A DNA stretch of 44,364 bases from Sciscionella sediminilitoris (GCF_000737195.2 NZ_JALM01000061.1:1-44364); one strand, 5' to 3'. Shown: positions 7,167-18,948, numbered from the stretch's first letter. The notes: generated from the sequence alone by a model not told the origin. Program-made: numbers and translations.

Positions 7167-8735
7167 GTGGTGAACAAGCTCGCCAGCGCGGCAGGGGTCG
7201 GCAAGGTCGCCGCGCCACCACCCCGGCCTGCCCGGACGACGCCGGTGGACGTCGGCGCACTGGCGGCCGCGGCGGGCGCGCGGCTGACCGGTACCACCGA
7301 CGCGCTCGTCACCGGGGTGACCCTGCGCGCGCAGCACGTGCTCGGCGGGGATCTGTTCGCGGCACTGCCCGGGGCGAACGTGCACGGCGGGAAATTCTCC
7401 GACGCGGCCCACCGTGGTGGGGCCGCGGCGATCCTCACCGATCCCGCGGGCGCCGTGCTCGAGGAGGTCACCGGTACCGGGCTGCCGGTGCTGGTGCACG
7501 AGGACCCGCGCGCCGTGCTCGGTGAGCTCGCGGCCCAGGTGTACGGCAACCCCTCCGAGCACCTCGCCGTGCTCGGGGTCACCGGCACCTCGGGCAAGAC
7601 GACGACCAGTTATCTGGTCCAGGCCGGGCTCGCCGCGGCGGGCCGGACCACCGGGCTCGTGGGGACCGTGGAGACCAGGGTCGCGGGGGAACGGCTGCCG
7701 AGCGCGTTCACCACGCCGGAGGCGCCGGACATGCAGGCGCTGCTCGCGGTGATGGTGGAGCGCGGGGTCACCGACGTGGCCATGGAGGTGTCCAGCCATT
7801 CGCTGGTGATGCACCGGGTCGGCGGGATCCGGTTCGCGGTGGGTGCCTTCTCCAACCTCTCCCAGGACCACCTGGACTTCCACCGGGACATGGAGGATTA
7901 CTTCCAGGCCAAGGCGAAGCTGTTCGACGGGCGATCGGGAACCGAGATCGTGAACGTGGACGGGGAATGGGGCAGGCGGCTGGTCCGGTCCGGCACCATC
8001 ACCGTGCGCAGTACCGAGGACGGGCCGGACGCGCTGTGGTCGGCCTCCCGGGTGCGCTCCCTTCCGGACGGCGGCCAGTCCTTCATCGCGCACGGGCCGC
8101 TGGTGGACTTCGAGGTGGCGCTGCGCCTTCCCGGTTCGTACAACGTCGCGAACGCGATCCTGGCCGCGGCGGTGCTCTACTCGGCGGGTGTCCCGGTCGG
8201 TGACATCGCGCACGGGCTCTCCTCGGTGGATGTGCCCGGCCGGATGGAGCGGGTGGACGCGGGCCAGTCGTTCACCGCGGTCGTGGACTACTCGCACAAG
8301 CCCGCGGCCGTGGAGTTCGCAATCGGCGCGGTGCGCACCCAGCTGGAGCGGTCCGGTTCGGGCGGGCGGATCATCGTGGTGCTCGGCTGCGGCGGGGACC
8401 GGGACCGGGGCAAGCGCCCGCAGATGGGCGCGGTGGCCGCGCGGATGGCGGATGTGCTCGTGGTCACCGACGACAACCCGCGCTCCGAGGACCCGTCCAC
8501 CATCAGGAAAGCGATGCTCGAGGGCGCCTACGCGGTGCCCGAGGGCGAGCGCGGCGAGGTGCTCGAGATCGGGGACCGGCGCGCGGCGATCACCGAGGCG
8601 GTGAGCCGGGCCGGGGAACGGGATGTCCTCGTCGTCGCGGGAAAGGGGCACGAGACCGGTCAGGAGATCGAGGGTGTCGTGCACCCGTTCTCGGACCGGG
8701 ACGAGCTCGAAGCGGCGATCAGGAGGGCACAGTGA
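7167..8735 (+). CDS. murE: UDP-MurNAc-tripeptide synthetase (meso-DAP adding)
   Basis: 522 residues. This cytoplasmic ligase adds the third stem-peptide residue to UDP-MurNAc-L-Ala-D-Glu. The three Mur ligase domains are present: an N-terminal UDP-binding domain, a central domain with the ATP loop GTSGKTTTS (lysine K144) and MEVSSHSL, and a C-terminal domain. DNPR at 436-439 is the meso-diaminopimelate selectivity motif, so the cell wall should be the DAP type usual in Pseudonocardiales. The start is a GTG-GTG pair after AGGGA; the adjoining ATG is out of frame. Confidence 0.95.
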   Translation: MVNKLASAAGVGKVAAPPPRPARTTPVDVGALAAAAGARLTGTTDALVTGVTLRAQHVLGGDLFAALPGANVHGGKFSDAAHRGGAAAILTDPAGAVLEEVTGTGLPVLVHEDPRAVLGELAAQVYGNPSEHLAVLGVTGTSGKTTTSYLVQAGLAAAGRTTGLVGTVETRVAGERLPSAFTTPEAPDMQALLAVMVERGVTDVAMEVSSHSLVMHRVGGIRFAVGAFSNLSQDHLDFHRDMEDYFQAKAKLFDGRSGTEIVNVDGEWGRRLVRSGTITVRSTEDGPDALWSASRVRSLPDGGQSFIAHGPLVDFEVALRLPGSYNVANAILAAAVLYSAGVPVGDIAHGLSSVDVPGRMERVDAGQSFTAVVDYSHKPAAVEFAIGAVRTQLERSGSGGRIIVVLGCGGDRDRGKRPQMGAVAARMADVLVVTDDNPRSEDPSTIRKAMLEGAYAVPEGERGEVLEIGDRRAAITEAVSRAGERDVLVVAGKGHETGQEIEGVVHPFSDRDELEAAIRRAQ

Positions 8736-8776
8736 CCGGGAGCGCAGGGACCACGAGAGCAACAGGGGCCGAGTAG

Positions 8777-10261
8777 TTGATCGAACTGACACTCGCACGC
8801 ATCGCCGAGATCGTCGGCGGCAGGCTGCACCGGGCGGACGGTTCCGAGACGGTCACCGGGACCGTGGAGTTCGACTCGCGCAAGCTCGGCCACGGCGGCC
8901 TGTTCGTGGCCCTGCCCGGGGAACGGGTGGACGGGCACACCTTCGCCGCCAAGGCGGTCGAGGCGGGTGCGAGCGGGGTGCTGGCCGCGCGCGAGGTGGA
9001 CGCTCCCGCGGTGATCGTGCCGCCCGCCGCGGCGAACAGCGGGATCTACGCGCTCGAGGCCGATACCGACGGCAGCGGGGCCGCGGTGCTCGCCGCCATG
9101 GCCGCGCTCGCCGCGCACGTGGCCAGCGAACTGGCCGCCGGCGGGCTGCGGGTGATCGGGGTGACCGGATCGGCGGGCAAGACCTCCACCAAGGACCTGA
9201 TCGGTCAGCTGCTCGAACCGCTCGGTCCCACCGTGACCCCGCCCGGATCGTTCAACGCCGAGATCGGGGTGCCGTGGACGGTGCTGCGCGCCGATCGGGA
9301 CACCCGCTTCCTGGTGCTCGAGATGGCCGCGCGCGGGGCGGGGCACATCGCGAACCTGTGCCGGATCGCCACTCCCTCGATCGGCGCGGTGCTCAACGTC
9401 GGAACCTCGCACGTGGACGAGTTCGGTTCCCGGGAGGCGATCGCGCAAGCCAAGGGTGAACTGCCCGCCGCGCTGCCCGCGGACGGGACCGCGGTGCTCA
9501 ACGCCGACGATCCCTACGTGTCCGCGATGGCGACCCGGGCCCGGGTACTGAGCTTCGGCACCGGGGACAACGCCGAGATTCGCGCCGAGGACATCCGCGC
9601 CGACGAGCTCGACCGGGCCCGGTTCACCCTCGTCACTCCGGACGGGCGTGCCGAGGTCGCGCTCGGCCTGCACGGCAGCCACCAGGTGCCGAACGCGCTC
9701 GCGGCCGCCGCGGTGGCGCACGCCGCCGGGGCCGGGATCGAGGGGATCGCCGAGGCGCTGCGCATCGCGACACCGCGCTCGGGCAAGCGGATGGAGGTCC
9801 GCACCCGCGCCGACGACGTGCTCGTGGTCAACGACGCCTACAACGCGAGCCCGGAGGCGGTACGGCTGGCGCTGAAGTCGCTGGCCACCATGGGGCGTTC
9901 GGCCACACCGCCGCGCCGGACCGTGGCGGTGCTCGGTGCCATGGCCGAACTCGGCGCGGAGTCCGCGCGGCTGCACGACGAGATCGGGCGGCTGGCGGTG
10001 CGCCTGGACATCGCCAAGCTCATCGTGGTCGGTGAGGGGGCGCGGCCGGTGCACACCGGGGCGACCATGGAAGGCTCCTGGGGTGAGGAAGCGGTCTTCG
10101 TCGAGGACCCCGATGCCGCCGTTCGGCTACTGCGCGCGCAACTGCGCCCACACGACGTGGTATTGATCAAGGCCGCGAACTCGCTCGGGTTCTGGCGCAT
10201 CGCCGAGGCGGTGCTCGCCGAGCCGACAGCAGCCACGACCACCGATGGAGGCACGAAGTGA
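8777..10261 (+). CDS. murF: UDP-MurNAc-tripeptide-D-alanyl-D-alanine ligase
   Basis: 494 residues. It adds D-Ala-D-Ala to complete the UDP-MurNAc-pentapeptide. [13 protein letters not shown] near residue 132 is the ATP loop. [13 protein letters not shown] and the C-terminal segment [16 protein letters not shown] are typical of MurF. A rare TTG start is used: the family N-terminus [14 protein letters not shown] begins there and no other start lies close, with a 41-nt gap after murE and only a weak GGGG ribosome site. Low initiation strength may tune the MurE:MurF ratio, but that is inference. It ends in a GTGA overlap with mraY. Confidence 0.95.
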   Translation: MIELTLARIAEIVGGRLHRADGSETVTGTVEFDSRKLGHGGLFVALPGERVDGHTFAAKAVEAGASGVLAAREVDAPAVIVPPAAANSGIYALEADTDGSGAAVLAAMAALAAHVASELAAGGLRVIGVTGSAGKTSTKDLIGQLLEPLGPTVTPPGSFNAEIGVPWTVLRADRDTRFLVLEMAARGAGHIANLCRIATPSIGAVLNVGTSHVDEFGSREAIAQAKGELPAALPADGTAVLNADDPYVSAMATRARVLSFGTGDNAEIRAEDIRADELDRARFTLVTPDGRAEVALGLHGSHQVPNALAAAAVAHAAGAGIEGIAEALRIATPRSGKRMEVRTRADDVLVVNDAYNASPEAVRLALKSLATMGRSATPPRRTVAVLGAMAELGAESARLHDEIGRLAVRLDIAKLIVVGEGARPVHTGATMEGSWGEEAVFVEDPDAAVRLLRAQLRPHDVVLIKAANSLGFWRIAEAVLAEPTAATTTDGGTK

Positions 10262-11337
10262 AGGGGATCCTGATCGCCGCCGGGGCAGCGCTCGTGGTGT
10301 CGATCCTGTTCACCCCGTATCTGATCAAGCTCTTCTCCAAGCAGGGCTTCGGTCAGGAGATCCGGGATGAGGGGCCGAAGGGGCACAAGTCCAAGCGCGG
10401 CACGCCGACCATGGGCGGGGTGGCGATCGTGGCCGCCGCATGGGCCGGGTACCTGATCACCCACCTGATCTCCTGGCTGACCTCGGACAACGCCGAGGGG
10501 ATCAGCATCTCCGGGCTGCTCGTGCTCGGCCTGATGACCGCACTCGGCCTGGTGGGTTTCCTCGACGACTTCATCGGCCTGCGCCGGGCGCGCAACCTCG
10601 GGCTGAACAAGACAGGCAAGACGATCGGGCTGGTGCTCGCCGGGGTCGCCTTCGGCCTGCTCGCGATGAACTTCCCGAACCGTTCCGGGATCACCCCGGC
10701 CTCGACGAACCTCTCGTTCATCCGGGACATCAGCATCATCCCGCTCGGCGCGATCGGGTTCGTGATCTTCGCGGTGCTCGCCGTGCAGGCCTGGTCGAAC
10801 GCGGTGAACTTCACCGACGGCCTGGACGGGCTCGCCGGTGGCTGCTCCGCGATGGTGCTGACCACCTACATCGTGATCACGTTCTTCCAGTTCAGCCACT
10901 CCTGCACGGTCGGCTTCGCCCCCGGCTGCTTCCTGGTGCGCGATCCCCAGGACCTCGCGATCGTCGCGGCCGGTGCGCTCGGCGCGGTCGGCGGATTCCT
11001 GTGGTGGAACGCGGCACCGGCCAAGATCTTCATGGGGGACACCGGATCGCTGGCGCTCGGCGGACTCGTGGCCGGCCTGTCCATCGTGACCCGCACCGAG
11101 CTGCTGATGATCATCATCGGCGGACTGTTCGTGGTGGAGATCATCACCGTGGTGCTGCAGATCGCGGTGTTCCGCACGACCCGGCGGCGGCTGTTCCGGA
11201 TGGCGCCCTTCCATCACCACTTCGAACTCGCCGGGTGGGCGGAAACCACGGTGATCGTGCGGTTCTGGCTGCTCGCGGCGATCTGCGCGCTCGTCGGGCT
11301 GAGCGTGTTCTACACGGAATGGCTCAGCGTCGCGTGA
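10258..11337 (+). CDS. mraY: Phospho-MurNAc-pentapeptide translocase (lipid I synthase)
   Basis: 359 residues, about ten membrane helices. It transfers phospho-MurNAc-pentapeptide to undecaprenyl phosphate to give lipid I. The conserved aspartate and histidine motifs are present: [37 protein letters not shown] and the cytoplasmic loop [13 protein letters not shown]. Its GTG overlaps the murF stop. The 3' end overlaps or abuts murD. Confidence 0.97.
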   Translation: MKGILIAAGAALVVSILFTPYLIKLFSKQGFGQEIRDEGPKGHKSKRGTPTMGGVAIVAAAWAGYLITHLISWLTSDNAEGISISGLLVLGLMTALGLVGFLDDFIGLRRARNLGLNKTGKTIGLVLAGVAFGLLAMNFPNRSGITPASTNLSFIRDISIIPLGAIGFVIFAVLAVQAWSNAVNFTDGLDGLAGGCSAMVLTTYIVITFFQFSHSCTVGFAPGCFLVRDPQDLAIVAAGALGAVGGFLWWNAAPAKIFMGDTGSLALGGLVAGLSIVTRTELLMIIIGGLFVVEIITVVLQIAVFRTTRRRLFRMAPFHHHFELAGWAETTVIVRFWLLAAICALVGLSVFYTEWLSVA

Positions 11338-12656
11338 CCGCGCTCGCCGGACGGAAGGTCCTGGTCACCGGGGCGGGGGTGACCGGGCGTTCGGTGGTCA
11401 CCGCGCTGATCGAGGCCGGTGCCGAGGTGACGGTCACCGATGCGAACGCCGAACGGCTGCGCGAGTTCTCCGTGCACACCGAGGCCGGGCTCACCGAGCC
11501 CCCGGAGGGCACCGAACTCGTGGTCACCAGCCCGGGATGGCGCCCGGACGCACCGGTGCTCGCGGCCGCGGCGGCGCGCGGTATCGAGGTGATCAGCGAG
11601 GTGGAGCTGGCCTGGCGGGCCGCTCCGGACACGGTCACCTGGCTGGGCGTCACCGGCACCAACGGCAAGACCACCACCGTGGGCATGCTCGAATCGATGC
11701 TGCGCGCCGCCGGACTGGACGCGGTGGCCTGCGGCAATGTCGGGCTCCCGGTGATCGAGGCGGTACGGGACGGCCACCAGGTGCTTGCGGTGGAGCTGTC
11801 CAGTTTCCAGCTGCACTGGTCGAACACCCTGCGGATGACCGCGGCCACGGTGCTCAACGTGGCCGAGGATCACCTGGACTGGCATGGTGGCCTGGAGGCG
11901 TACGCGGAGGCCAAGGGCAGCATCTACCGTGGCGAACCGCTTGCCGTGTACAACGCGCGGGACGAGTGGTCGGCCCGGCTCGCGGGCCGCGCGGCGAACC
12001 GGATGCCGTTCACCGCGGGGGAGGCGGAGCACGGCTACCGGCTCTCCGGAACGGCCCTGCTCGCCCCGGACGGTACCGAGCTCGCCCCGATCGCCGAGGT
12101 CAACCCGCCCGGACCGCACAACCTGGCCAATGCGCTCGCCGCGGCCGCGCTCGCCCAGGCGGCCGGGGCGGACGCGCGGGCGGTGCGCGAAGGACTGCGC
12201 GCCTACCGCCCGGACGCGCACCGCGCGGTGACCGTCGCCGAACGGGACGGGATCCGCTACGTGGACGATTCGAAGGCCACCAATCCGCACGCGGCCGCCG
12301 CCTCCCTCGGGGCGTACGAGAACGTGGTGTGGATCGCGGGCGGTCTGCTCAAGGGCGCCTCGGTGGACGAACTGGTCGAACGCGCCGCCTCGCGGCTGCG
12401 CGCCGCGGTGCTCATCGGCACCGATGCGGGCCAGATCGAGGCCGCGCTTGCCCGACACGCGCCCGAGGTCCCGGTCGTGAAGGGTTTCAGCGGGCACGAT
12501 AATCCCATGCGCACCATGTCCGAGATCGTCACCGCGGCACGCTCGCTCGCGAAACCCGGTGACACCGTGCTCCTCGCCCCGGCGGCCGCGTCGATGGACA
12601 TGTTCACCGACTACAAGCAACGCGGCGAGGCCTTCGCGGCGGCCGTGACGAGGTAA
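11334..12656 (+). CDS. murD: UDP-MurNAc-L-alanine:D-glutamate ligase
   Basis: 440 residues from GTG 11334, which overlaps the mraY stop as GTGA like several other junctions here. An in-frame ATG at 11319 would give 445 residues. It adds D-Glu to UDP-MurNAc-L-Ala. An N-terminal Rossmann-type segment [14 protein letters not shown] is followed by the ATP loop [11 protein letters not shown] and the MurD motifs [24 protein letters not shown] and [13 protein letters not shown]. The C-terminal domain ends in [19 protein letters not shown], which is also typical. Confidence 0.95.
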   Translation: MTALAGRKVLVTGAGVTGRSVVTALIEAGAEVTVTDANAERLREFSVHTEAGLTEPPEGTELVVTSPGWRPDAPVLAAAAARGIEVISEVELAWRAAPDTVTWLGVTGTNGKTTTVGMLESMLRAAGLDAVACGNVGLPVIEAVRDGHQVLAVELSSFQLHWSNTLRMTAATVLNVAEDHLDWHGGLEAYAEAKGSIYRGEPLAVYNARDEWSARLAGRAANRMPFTAGEAEHGYRLSGTALLAPDGTELAPIAEVNPPGPHNLANALAAAALAQAAGADARAVREGLRAYRPDAHRAVTVAERDGIRYVDDSKATNPHAAAASLGAYENVVWIAGGLLKGASVDELVERAASRLRAAVLIGTDAGQIEAALARHAPEVPVVKGFSGHDNPMRTMSEIVTAARSLAKPGDTVLLAPAAASMDMFTDYKQRGEAFAAAVTR

Positions 12657-12664
12657 TCCGCGGC

Positions 12665-14074
12665 ATGGCGACAACATCGAACGCCGGGCCGAAGGCGCTC
12701 GGCAAGCTCCTGCGCGGGGCCCGCAAGACGCTGACGGCCTGGCTCTCCCGCCCGCTCGCCTCGTTCCACCTGATCCTGGCCGTCATGGGCCTGCTGATGG
12801 TGCTCGGGCTGATCATGGTGCTCTCCGCTTCCTCGACACTCTCGGTACAGCAGGGCAGCGGCGCCTATTCGTACTTCACCAAGCAGGCCGTCTTCATGGG
12901 CATCGGGCTGGTGCTGTTCTACATCGGCCTGCGCACCCCGCTGTCCCTGATCCGGCGGTTGTCCGGGATCTTCATCGGGGTCTGCGCGCTGCTGCTGGTA
13001 CTCGTGTTGTTCACCCCGGCGGTCAACGGCGCGCGCGGGTGGATCCGGATCGGCGGGTTCGGGGTGCAGCCGGTCGAGCTGGCCAAGCTGGCGCTGGCCC
13101 TGTGGGGGGCGCACGTGCTGGTGCTCAAGCGCAATCTGCTGCACCGCTACCGGCATCTGCTGGTTCCGCTGCTTCCGGTGGGCCTCGTACTGCTCGCCCT
13201 TGTCGCGCTGGAGCCGGACATGGGCAGCGCGGTCTCACTCGGCATCGTGCTGCTCGCGCTGCTGTGGTTCGTCGGTGCCCCGCTGCGGTTGTTCGGCGGG
13301 ATCCTGGCCGGAGCGGTCGTGGTCGCGGGACTGTTCGCCTTCGCCGCCCCCTACCGCGTGGCGCGGGTGTTCTCCTTCCTCAACCCGAACGCCGATCCAC
13401 GTGGTGCGGGTCTGCAGTACAACCAGTCCCTGCAGGCGCTCGCGGACGGCGGTTTCTTCGGTCGCGGGCTCGGTGAGGGCGCCTCGAAATGGGGTTATCT
13501 GCCCAATATCCACACGGACTTCATCTTCACGCTGATCGGCGAGGAGCTCGGGTTCCTCGGCTGCGCCGTGGTCCTCGGCCTGTTCGCGCTGTTGGCCTGG
13601 GCCGGGCTGCGGATCGCCGCACGCAACACCGATCCGTGGATCCGCCTGGTCTCCGCCGCGCTCACGGTGTGGCTGGTCACCCAGGCCGCGATCAACATCG
13701 GCTACGTGATCGGCCTGCTCCCGGTCACCGGGGTCACCCTTCCGCTGATCTCCTACGGTGGTACCTCGGCCGCGGTCACGCTCGCGGTGTTCGGGGTGCT
13801 CGCCAACTGCGCGCGCAACGAACCCGAGGCGGTCTCCGCGCTGCGCAACCAGGGCCCGGGCACCTTCGGCAGGCTGCTCCGGCTGCCCGCGCCGGAGCCG
13901 TACAAGGCCCCGCCGAGCAAGCGAGCCCCGACCAGGCCGAGCACTCCGCCCCGGCAGGCACAGCGCCCGCCGACGGGCCCGGGAGCGAACGGCTATCGTC
14001 GTGCCCATATGAGCAAGTGGGAACCGAACAGGCGGATGCCCCGAGACGAACGTAGAGCAGGAGGCAGGCGGTGA
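12665..14074 (+). CDS. ftsW: FtsW, septal peptidoglycan polymerase (SEDS family)
   Basis: 469 residues with about ten membrane helices. SEDS proteins polymerise lipid II glycan strands, and FtsW pairs with the class B PBP encoded by fts[24 protein letters not shown], the extracellular [21 protein letters not shown] and [13 protein letters not shown] near the end are family signatures. A Pro/Arg-rich cytoplasmic tail of about 85 residues follows, longer than in proteobacteria and common in actinobacteria. It starts 8 nt after murD and overlaps murG as GTGA. Confidence 0.95.
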   Translation: MATTSNAGPKALGKLLRGARKTLTAWLSRPLASFHLILAVMGLLMVLGLIMVLSASSTLSVQQGSGAYSYFTKQAVFMGIGLVLFYIGLRTPLSLIRRLSGIFIGVCALLLVLVLFTPAVNGARGWIRIGGFGVQPVELAKLALALWGAHVLVLKRNLLHRYRHLLVPLLPVGLVLLALVALEPDMGSAVSLGIVLLALLWFVGAPLRLFGGILAGAVVVAGLFAFAAPYRVARVFSFLNPNADPRGAGLQYNQSLQALADGGFFGRGLGEGASKWGYLPNIHTDFIFTLIGEELGFLGCAVVLGLFALLAWAGLRIAARNTDPWIRLVSAALTVWLVTQAAINIGYVIGLLPVTGVTLPLISYGGTSAAVTLAVFGVLANCARNEPEAVSALRNQGPGTFGRLLRLPAPEPYKAPPSKRAPTRPSTPPRQAQRPPTGPGANGYRRAHMSKWEPNRRMPRDERRAGGRR

Positions 14075-15195
14075 GCACCGCCCCGACACAACACGGCGAG
14101 AACGCACCCCAGGGCAAGGCACCGTGCGTGGTGCTCGCCGGTGGCGGCACCGCGGGACACATCGAGCCCGCGCTCGCCCTCGCGGACGCGATCAGCCGCA
14201 AGCGGCCGGACGCGCGCATCATCGCGCTCGGTACCGAACGCGGACTGGAGAAGACGATCGTGCCGGCGCGCGGTTACCAGCTGGAGCTGATCCCGCCGGT
14301 GCCGATGCCTCGCAAGATCAGCGGTGAACTGCTCCGCCTCCCGCTCAAGGTGCGGGCCGCGGTGCGGGACACCCGCAAGGTGCTGCGCGAGAACGGGGCC
14401 GATGTGCTCGTCGGGTTCGGCGGCTACGTCGCGCTGCCCGCCTACCTCGCGGCGCGCGGCACCGTGCCCATCGTGGTGCACGAGACCAACATCCCGCCCG
14501 GGATCGCGAACAAGGTCGGTGCGCGGATGGCCGCCAAGGTGGCGACCGCGAACGACCGGATCGCCCTTCCCGGGGCACGCCCGATCGGTATCCCGCTGCG
14601 TGAGTCGATCACCACCCTCGACCGCACCAGCATGCGCGCCAAGGCCCGCGAGCACTTCGGCCTCGACCCCGAAGCGCCGACCCTGCTGGTGTTCGGCGGC
14701 TCGCAGGGCGCGCGCAGCATCAACAATGCGGTCGCCTCGGCCGCCGCGGGGCTCGCCGGGGCCGGGATCGGGGTGCTGCACGCGCACGGCCCGAAGAACA
14801 CCGTTGCCGTGCAACAGGTTTCCGGCGCACCCGCCTATGTGACCACGCCGTATCTGGAGCGCATGGACCTCGCCTACGCGGCCGCCGACGCGGTGCTGTG
14901 CCGCAGCGGGGCGATGACCGTTGCCGAGGTCTCCGCGCTCGGGTTGCCCGCGGTCTACGTCCCGCTCCCGCACGGCAACGGGGAACAGGCGAACAACGCG
15001 CGCCCGGCCGTGGACGCGGGCGCGGCGGTGCTCGTCGAGGACGAGGCGCTCAGCGCGGGCAAGGTCACCGAACTCGTCACCGGCATCCTCACCGATCCCG
15101 AGCGCCTCGCGGGCATGACCGCGGCGACGACGCGAACCGGGCACCGGGAGGCCGCCGATGTCCTCGCGGACATGGTTCTCGGAGAGGTCTCGTGA
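14071..15195 (+). CDS. murG: UDP-GlcNAc:lipid I GlcNAc transferase (lipid II synthase)
   Basis: 374 residues, a GT-B glycosyltransferase on the inner face of the membrane that makes lipid II. The N-terminal glycine loop is [13 protein letters not shown] near residue 25. [12 protein letters not shown] and the C-terminal [23 protein letters not shown] and [10 protein letters not shown] form the donor site. The GTG start lies inside the ftsW stop, and the gene ends in a GTGA overlap with murC. The first 15 or so residues are a non-conserved extension. Confidence 0.96.
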   Translation: MSTAPTQHGENAPQGKAPCVVLAGGGTAGHIEPALALADAISRKRPDARIIALGTERGLEKTIVPARGYQLELIPPVPMPRKISGELLRLPLKVRAAVRDTRKVLRENGADVLVGFGGYVALPAYLAARGTVPIVVHETNIPPGIANKVGARMAAKVATANDRIALPGARPIGIPLRESITTLDRTSMRAKAREHFGLDPEAPTLLVFGGSQGARSINNAVASAAAGLAGAGIGVLHAHGPKNTVAVQQVSGAPAYVTTPYLERMDLAYAAADAVLCRSGAMTVAEVSALGLPAVYVPLPHGNGEQANNARPAVDAGAAVLVEDEALSAGKVTELVTGILTDPERLAGMTAATTRTGHREAADVLADMVLGEVS

Positions 15196-16628
15196 ATCCA
15201 CCACTCGACAACGTCCACCTGATCGGGATCGGCGGCGCCGGGATGAGCGGGATCGCCCGCATCCTGGTCGCCCGCGGGGCCCACGTTTCCGGTTCGGACG
15301 CCAAGGAATCCCGCACCGTGCTGGCCTTGCGCGCGCAGGGAGCCCGGATCGCGATCGGGCAGGCCGCGGAGAACCTCGACCAGCTCGACGGGGGAGCCCG
15401 GATCGTCGTGGTGTCCACCGCGATCAAGGAGTCCAATCCGGAACTGGCCGAGGCACGCAGGCGCGGGCTCACCGTGCTGCACCGGGCCGAGGCGCTCGCC
15501 GCGCTGATGGAGGGGCATCGGGTGGCGTGCGTGACCGGGACGCACGGCAAGACCTCGACCACCTCGATGCTGACCGTGGCGCTGCAGCACTGCGGGCTCG
15601 ATCCCTCCTTCGCGATCGGCGGGGACCTCAACGAGTCCGGGGCGAACGCGCATCACGGCGAGGGCGGGGTGTTCGTCGCCGAGGCCGACGAGTCCGATGG
15701 CTCCTTCCTGTCCTTCAGCCCCTCGGTCGCCGTGGTCACCAACGTGGAGGCGGACCACCTCGATCACCACGGCAGCACCGCGGCCTACGTGGAGGTGTTC
15801 GACCAGTTCCTCGGGCGCCTCGCTCCCGGCGGAGTGCTGGTGGCCTGCGCGGACGATCCCGGTTCCGCGGCACTGGCCGAGCGCGCCGAGCAGCGGGGCA
15901 TCCGGGTGCGCCGCTACGGGTTCTCCGCGAGCGGCGAGCAGGACGCGGTCCTCGCCGAGTTCCAGCCGGTTCCCGGGGACGGGGCCGAACGCGCCGGTGG
16001 GGGCTCGGTCGTGGTCCGGATCGGCAGCGAACAGGTCGATCTGCGGGTCTCGGTGCCCGGTGAACACATGGCACTGGACGCGGCCGGGGCGCTGCTGGCC
16101 GGACTGGAACTGGGCGCAGAACTGGACGGGCTGCTCGACGGGCTCGCCGCGTTCAGCGGGGTGCGCAGGCGGTTCGAGTTCAAGGGCCGCGCGGCCGGGG
16201 TGCGGATCTACGACGACTACGCGCACAACCCGACGAAGGTGGACGCGCAGCTGACCGCGACCCGGCTGGTGGTCGGCGAGGGCAGGCTGATCGTGGTCTT
16301 CCAGCCGCACCTGTACTCCAGGACCCGGGACTTCGCCGCGGAGTTCGGCGCCGCGCTCGGCAAGGCCGACGAGGTCGTGGTGCTGGACGTGTTCGGCGCG
16401 CGCGAGGAACCCGAACCCGGGGTCCACGGCGGGATCATCGCCGCGCAGGTGCCGTTGCCCGAGGACAAGGTGCACTTCGAGCCCTCGTTCGAGCGGGCCG
16501 TCGCCCTCGTCGTGGAACGCGCCCGTCCCGGTGATCTGGTGCTGACCATGGGCGCGGGCAACGTCACCATGCTCGGCTCCGACCTGCTGGCCGCCCTGGA
16601 ACGAGTCGCCGAGGGAACGAGCGAGTGA
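15192..16628 (+). CDS. murC: UDP-N-acetylmuramate:L-alanine ligase
   Basis: 478 residues. It adds L-Ala to UDP-MurNAc, the first amino acid of the stem peptide. [19 protein letters not shown] at the N-terminus is the Rossmann glycine loop. The ATP loop is [46 protein letters not shown] and [12 protein letters not shown] are MurC hallmarks. GTG 15192 overlaps the murG stop. In actinobacteria murC sits before ftsQ, as here. Confidence 0.96.
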   Translation: MNPPLDNVHLIGIGGAGMSGIARILVARGAHVSGSDAKESRTVLALRAQGARIAIGQAAENLDQLDGGARIVVVSTAIKESNPELAEARRRGLTVLHRAEALAALMEGHRVACVTGTHGKTSTTSMLTVALQHCGLDPSFAIGGDLNESGANAHHGEGGVFVAEADESDGSFLSFSPSVAVVTNVEADHLDHHGSTAAYVEVFDQFLGRLAPGGVLVACADDPGSAALAERAEQRGIRVRRYGFSASGEQDAVLAEFQPVPGDGAERAGGGSVVVRIGSEQVDLRVSVPGEHMALDAAGALLAGLELGAELDGLLDGLAAFSGVRRRFEFKGRAAGVRIYDDYAHNPTKVDAQLTATRLVVGEGRLIVVFQPHLYSRTRDFAAEFGAALGKADEVVVLDVFGAREEPEPGVHGGIIAAQVPLPEDKVHFEPSFERAVALVVERARPGDLVLTMGAGNVTMLGSDLLAALERVAEGTSE

Positions 16629-16641
16629 GGGACCGGACGGC

Positions 16642-17373
16642 ATGACGGCAACCAGCGCGCGGCGGGCACCGAGCAGGCGCCCCGACGGGCCCTCGCGCGG
16701 GCGCATCCGTACCAGGCGGCTCGTCGCGCTGGGGATCGTGCTCCTGGTGCTGGCGATCATCATCGTGCTGTTCTTCACCCCGCTGTTCACCGTCGGCTCG
16801 GTCGCGGTGAGCGGGAACTCGCGGGTGTCCGCCGATCTGGTCCGCAAGACGGCGAACGTGGAACTGGGGTCCTCGATGTTCGGCACGGACACCGGGGCGA
16901 TCGCGGACCGGGTGACCGGACTGGCCCCGGTGAAAACCGCCGAGGTTTCCCGTTCCTGGCCGTCCACCATCGACATCCGGATCACCGAACGCAGTCCGGC
17001 TGCCTGGACCCGGGGTGCGGACGGCTCCGTGCAGCTCATCGACGCGAACGGGGTTCCGTTCGCCAGCGCGCCGAAACCGCCCAAGGACGAGATGGAACTG
17101 CGGGTCGGCCCGGTGCAGCCGGGGGATCTGAAGGTGCGCGCGGCACTCGGGATCGCCGAGCGGATCACCCCGCAGTTGCGTGCCAAGACCGCGGCGATCA
17201 CGGCCAATTCCCCGGACGACGTGGAACTGGTGCTGCGCGACGGGAAAACCGTGAAGTGGGGCGGGAACGTCGACAACGACCGCAAGAACAAGGTGCTCGC
17301 CGCGCTGCTCACCCGCAAGGGGAAGATCTACGACGTGGCGACGCCCGACATGCCGACCGTCTCCGGGGGCTGA
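16642..17373 (+). CDS. ftsQ: FtsQ, POTRA-domain division protein
   Basis: 243 residues. A short Arg-rich cytoplasmic N-terminus and one membrane helix (about 27-46) are followed by a POTRA domain starting near FTVGSVAVSGNSRVSADLV, then the FtsQ beta domain with SWPSTIDIRITERSPAAW. FtsQ recruits FtsL/FtsB and later division proteins to the Z ring. It begins 13 nt after murC. A 198-nt gap before ftsZ suggests that ftsZ has its own promoters. Confidence 0.92.
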   Translation: MTATSARRAPSRRPDGPSRGRIRTRRLVALGIVLLVLAIIIVLFFTPLFTVGSVAVSGNSRVSADLVRKTANVELGSSMFGTDTGAIADRVTGLAPVKTAEVSRSWPSTIDIRITERSPAAWTRGADGSVQLIDANGVPFASAPKPPKDEMELRVGPVQPGDLKVRAALGIAERITPQLRAKTAAITANSPDDVELVLRDGKTVKWGGNVDNDRKNKVLAALLTRKGKIYDVATPDMPTVSGG

Positions 17374-17571
17374 GTGTCCGGCAGGAGTCTCGCTTCGGTG
17401 TTGTGTTGTCACCGGAATTCGCCCTCGTACGGCGTGGCTGCTTTACCGAACCGGGCGCGCTGCATAGCGTCTTTCGATGACCTACGGGGTTGATCCGGCC
17501 CTAAGTCTTAACTAGAGGTCAAAGGTTTTGTTCGCGGTACACGGTCAAGCAACGCAGGAGGGCGGACGTCG
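17374..17571 (+). promoter_or_regulatory. ftsZ leader/promoter region
   Basis: An AT-richer island at about 17500-17530 stands out. It contains CTAAGTCTTAACTAGAGGTC followed by an A/T run, and TAAG-T-CTTA is a small palindrome. TTGATC at 17490-17495 lies 17 bp before TAGAGG at 17513-17518, a weak promoter candidate. AGGAGGG ahead of the ATG is a clear ribosome site. ftsZ is known to have several of its own promoters in actinobacteria; which bases are used here cannot be told by eye. Confidence 0.45.
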
Positions 17572-18939
17572 ATGACACCCCCGCAAAACTATCTCGCGGT
17601 GATCAAGGTCGTCGGCATCGGCGGCGGCGGCGTCAACGCCGTCAACCGGATGATCGAGGTCGGCCTCAAGGGCGTCGAGTTCATCGCGATCAACACCGAC
17701 GCGCAGGCACTGCTGATGTCCGATGCGGACGTCAAGCTCGACATCGGCCGGGAACTCACCCGCGGTCTCGGTGCCGGGGCCAATCCCGAGGTCGGGCGCA
17801 GCGCGGCCGAGGACCACCGGGAGGAGATCGAGGAAGTCCTCAAGGGCGCGGACATGGTGTTCGTGACCGCAGGCGAGGGCGGCGGAACCGGGACCGGCGG
17901 GGCGCCCGTCGTGGCCTCGGTGGCGCGCAAGCTCGGCGCCCTCACCATCGGTGTGGTCACCCGCCCGTTCACCTTCGAGGGGAAGCGGCGCGGCAACCAG
18001 GCCGAAACCGGGGTCACCGATCTGCGCAACGAGTGCGACACGCTCATCGTGATCCCGAACGACCGGCTGCTGCAGCTCGGCGATCAGGGCGTGTCCCTGA
18101 TGGACGCCTTCCGCAACGCGGACGAGGTGCTGCTCTCCGGTGTCCAGGGCATCACCGACCTGATCACCACGCCCGGGCTGATCAACCTCGACTTCGCCGA
18201 CGTGAAGAGCGTGATGTCGCAGGCGGGCTCGGCGTTGATGGGTATCGGTTCGGCGCGCGGTGAGGGCCGGGCCGTGCAGGCCGCGGAGAAGGCCATCAAC
18301 TCCCCGCTGCTCGAAGCCTCCATGGACGGTGCGCACGGGGTACTGCTGGCCATCTCGGGTGGTTCGGACCTCGGGCTGTTCGAGATCAACGAGGCCGCCT
18401 CGCTCGTGCAGGAGGCCGCGCACCCCGAGGCGAACATCATCTTCGGTACCGTCATCGACGATTCGCTCGGCGACGAAGTCCGCATCACGGTGATCGCGGC
18501 CGGGTTCGACAGCGGCACCCCGACGCACAAGAAGCTCGAGCCGCAGGCGATCGCCCGCCAGCAGACCCCGCAGCAGGGTGAGGCCCAGCAGGGCGGTGCG
18601 CAGCAGACCGGCGCGCCCGCTCAGCCCGCGCCCCAGAGCAACGGTGGTCCGGCCGGTGGTGCGGCACCCGAGGCCGCGGCCAACGGCGCCGGGGTCACCG
18701 AACCGCCGACCGTGCAGGCGCCCACTCCGCAGCCGTTCCCGCGTCAGGACTCCAATCCGATGGGCAACACCCCGGTGCAGGGCAACGTGATGGGTGATCC
18801 CGGGCAGCGCCAGCAGCAGCCGGGTCAGGGCTCCCGTGGCGGCGAACTGCCCACCAGTGGGACGACCATGCCGAACGCGGTCCCGGTGACCGATGAGGAC
18901 AGCGACGAGGTCGACGTTCCGCCGTTCATGCGCCGATAG
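17572..18939 (+). CDS. ftsZ: FtsZ, tubulin-like division GTPase
   Basis: 455 residues. It polymerises into the cytokinetic Z ring. The GTP-binding region starts [15 protein letters not shown] near residue 13. The tubulin signature GGGTGTGG is at about 103-110, and NTDAQAL, PNDRLL and the catalytic T7 region [19 protein letters not shown] are present. A Gln/Pro/Gly-rich linker runs from about 316 to 440 and ends in the conserved peptide [11 protein letters not shown], which binds SepF in actinobacteria. The TAG stop overlaps a possible -10 element for the next gene. Confidence 0.98.
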   Translation: MTPPQNYLAVIKVVGIGGGGVNAVNRMIEVGLKGVEFIAINTDAQALLMSDADVKLDIGRELTRGLGAGANPEVGRSAAEDHREEIEEVLKGADMVFVTAGEGGGTGTGGAPVVASVARKLGALTIGVVTRPFTFEGKRRGNQAETGVTDLRNECDTLIVIPNDRLLQLGDQGVSLMDAFRNADEVLLSGVQGITDLITTPGLINLDFADVKSVMSQAGSALMGIGSARGEGRAVQAAEKAINSPLLEASMDGAHGVLLAISGGSDLGLFEINEAASLVQEAAHPEANIIFGTVIDDSLGDEVRITVIAAGFDSGTPTHKKLEPQAIARQQTPQQGEAQQGGAQQTGAPAQPAPQSNGGPAGGAAPEAAANGAGVTEPPTVQAPTPQPFPRQDSNPMGNTPVQGNVMGDPGQRQQQPGQGSRGGELPTSGTTMPNAVPVTDEDSDEVDVPPFMRR

Positions 18940-18942
18940 ACT
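18937..18942 (+). promoter_or_regulatory. Possible -10 element for leaderless pgeF
   Basis: TAGACT begins on the ftsZ stop codon and ends exactly 6 nt before the pgeF GTG, the usual geometry for a leaderless actinobacterial start. pgeF lacks a clear Shine-Dalgarno. The -35 is weak. Confidence 0.35.
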
Positions 18943-18948
18943 CGCCAC

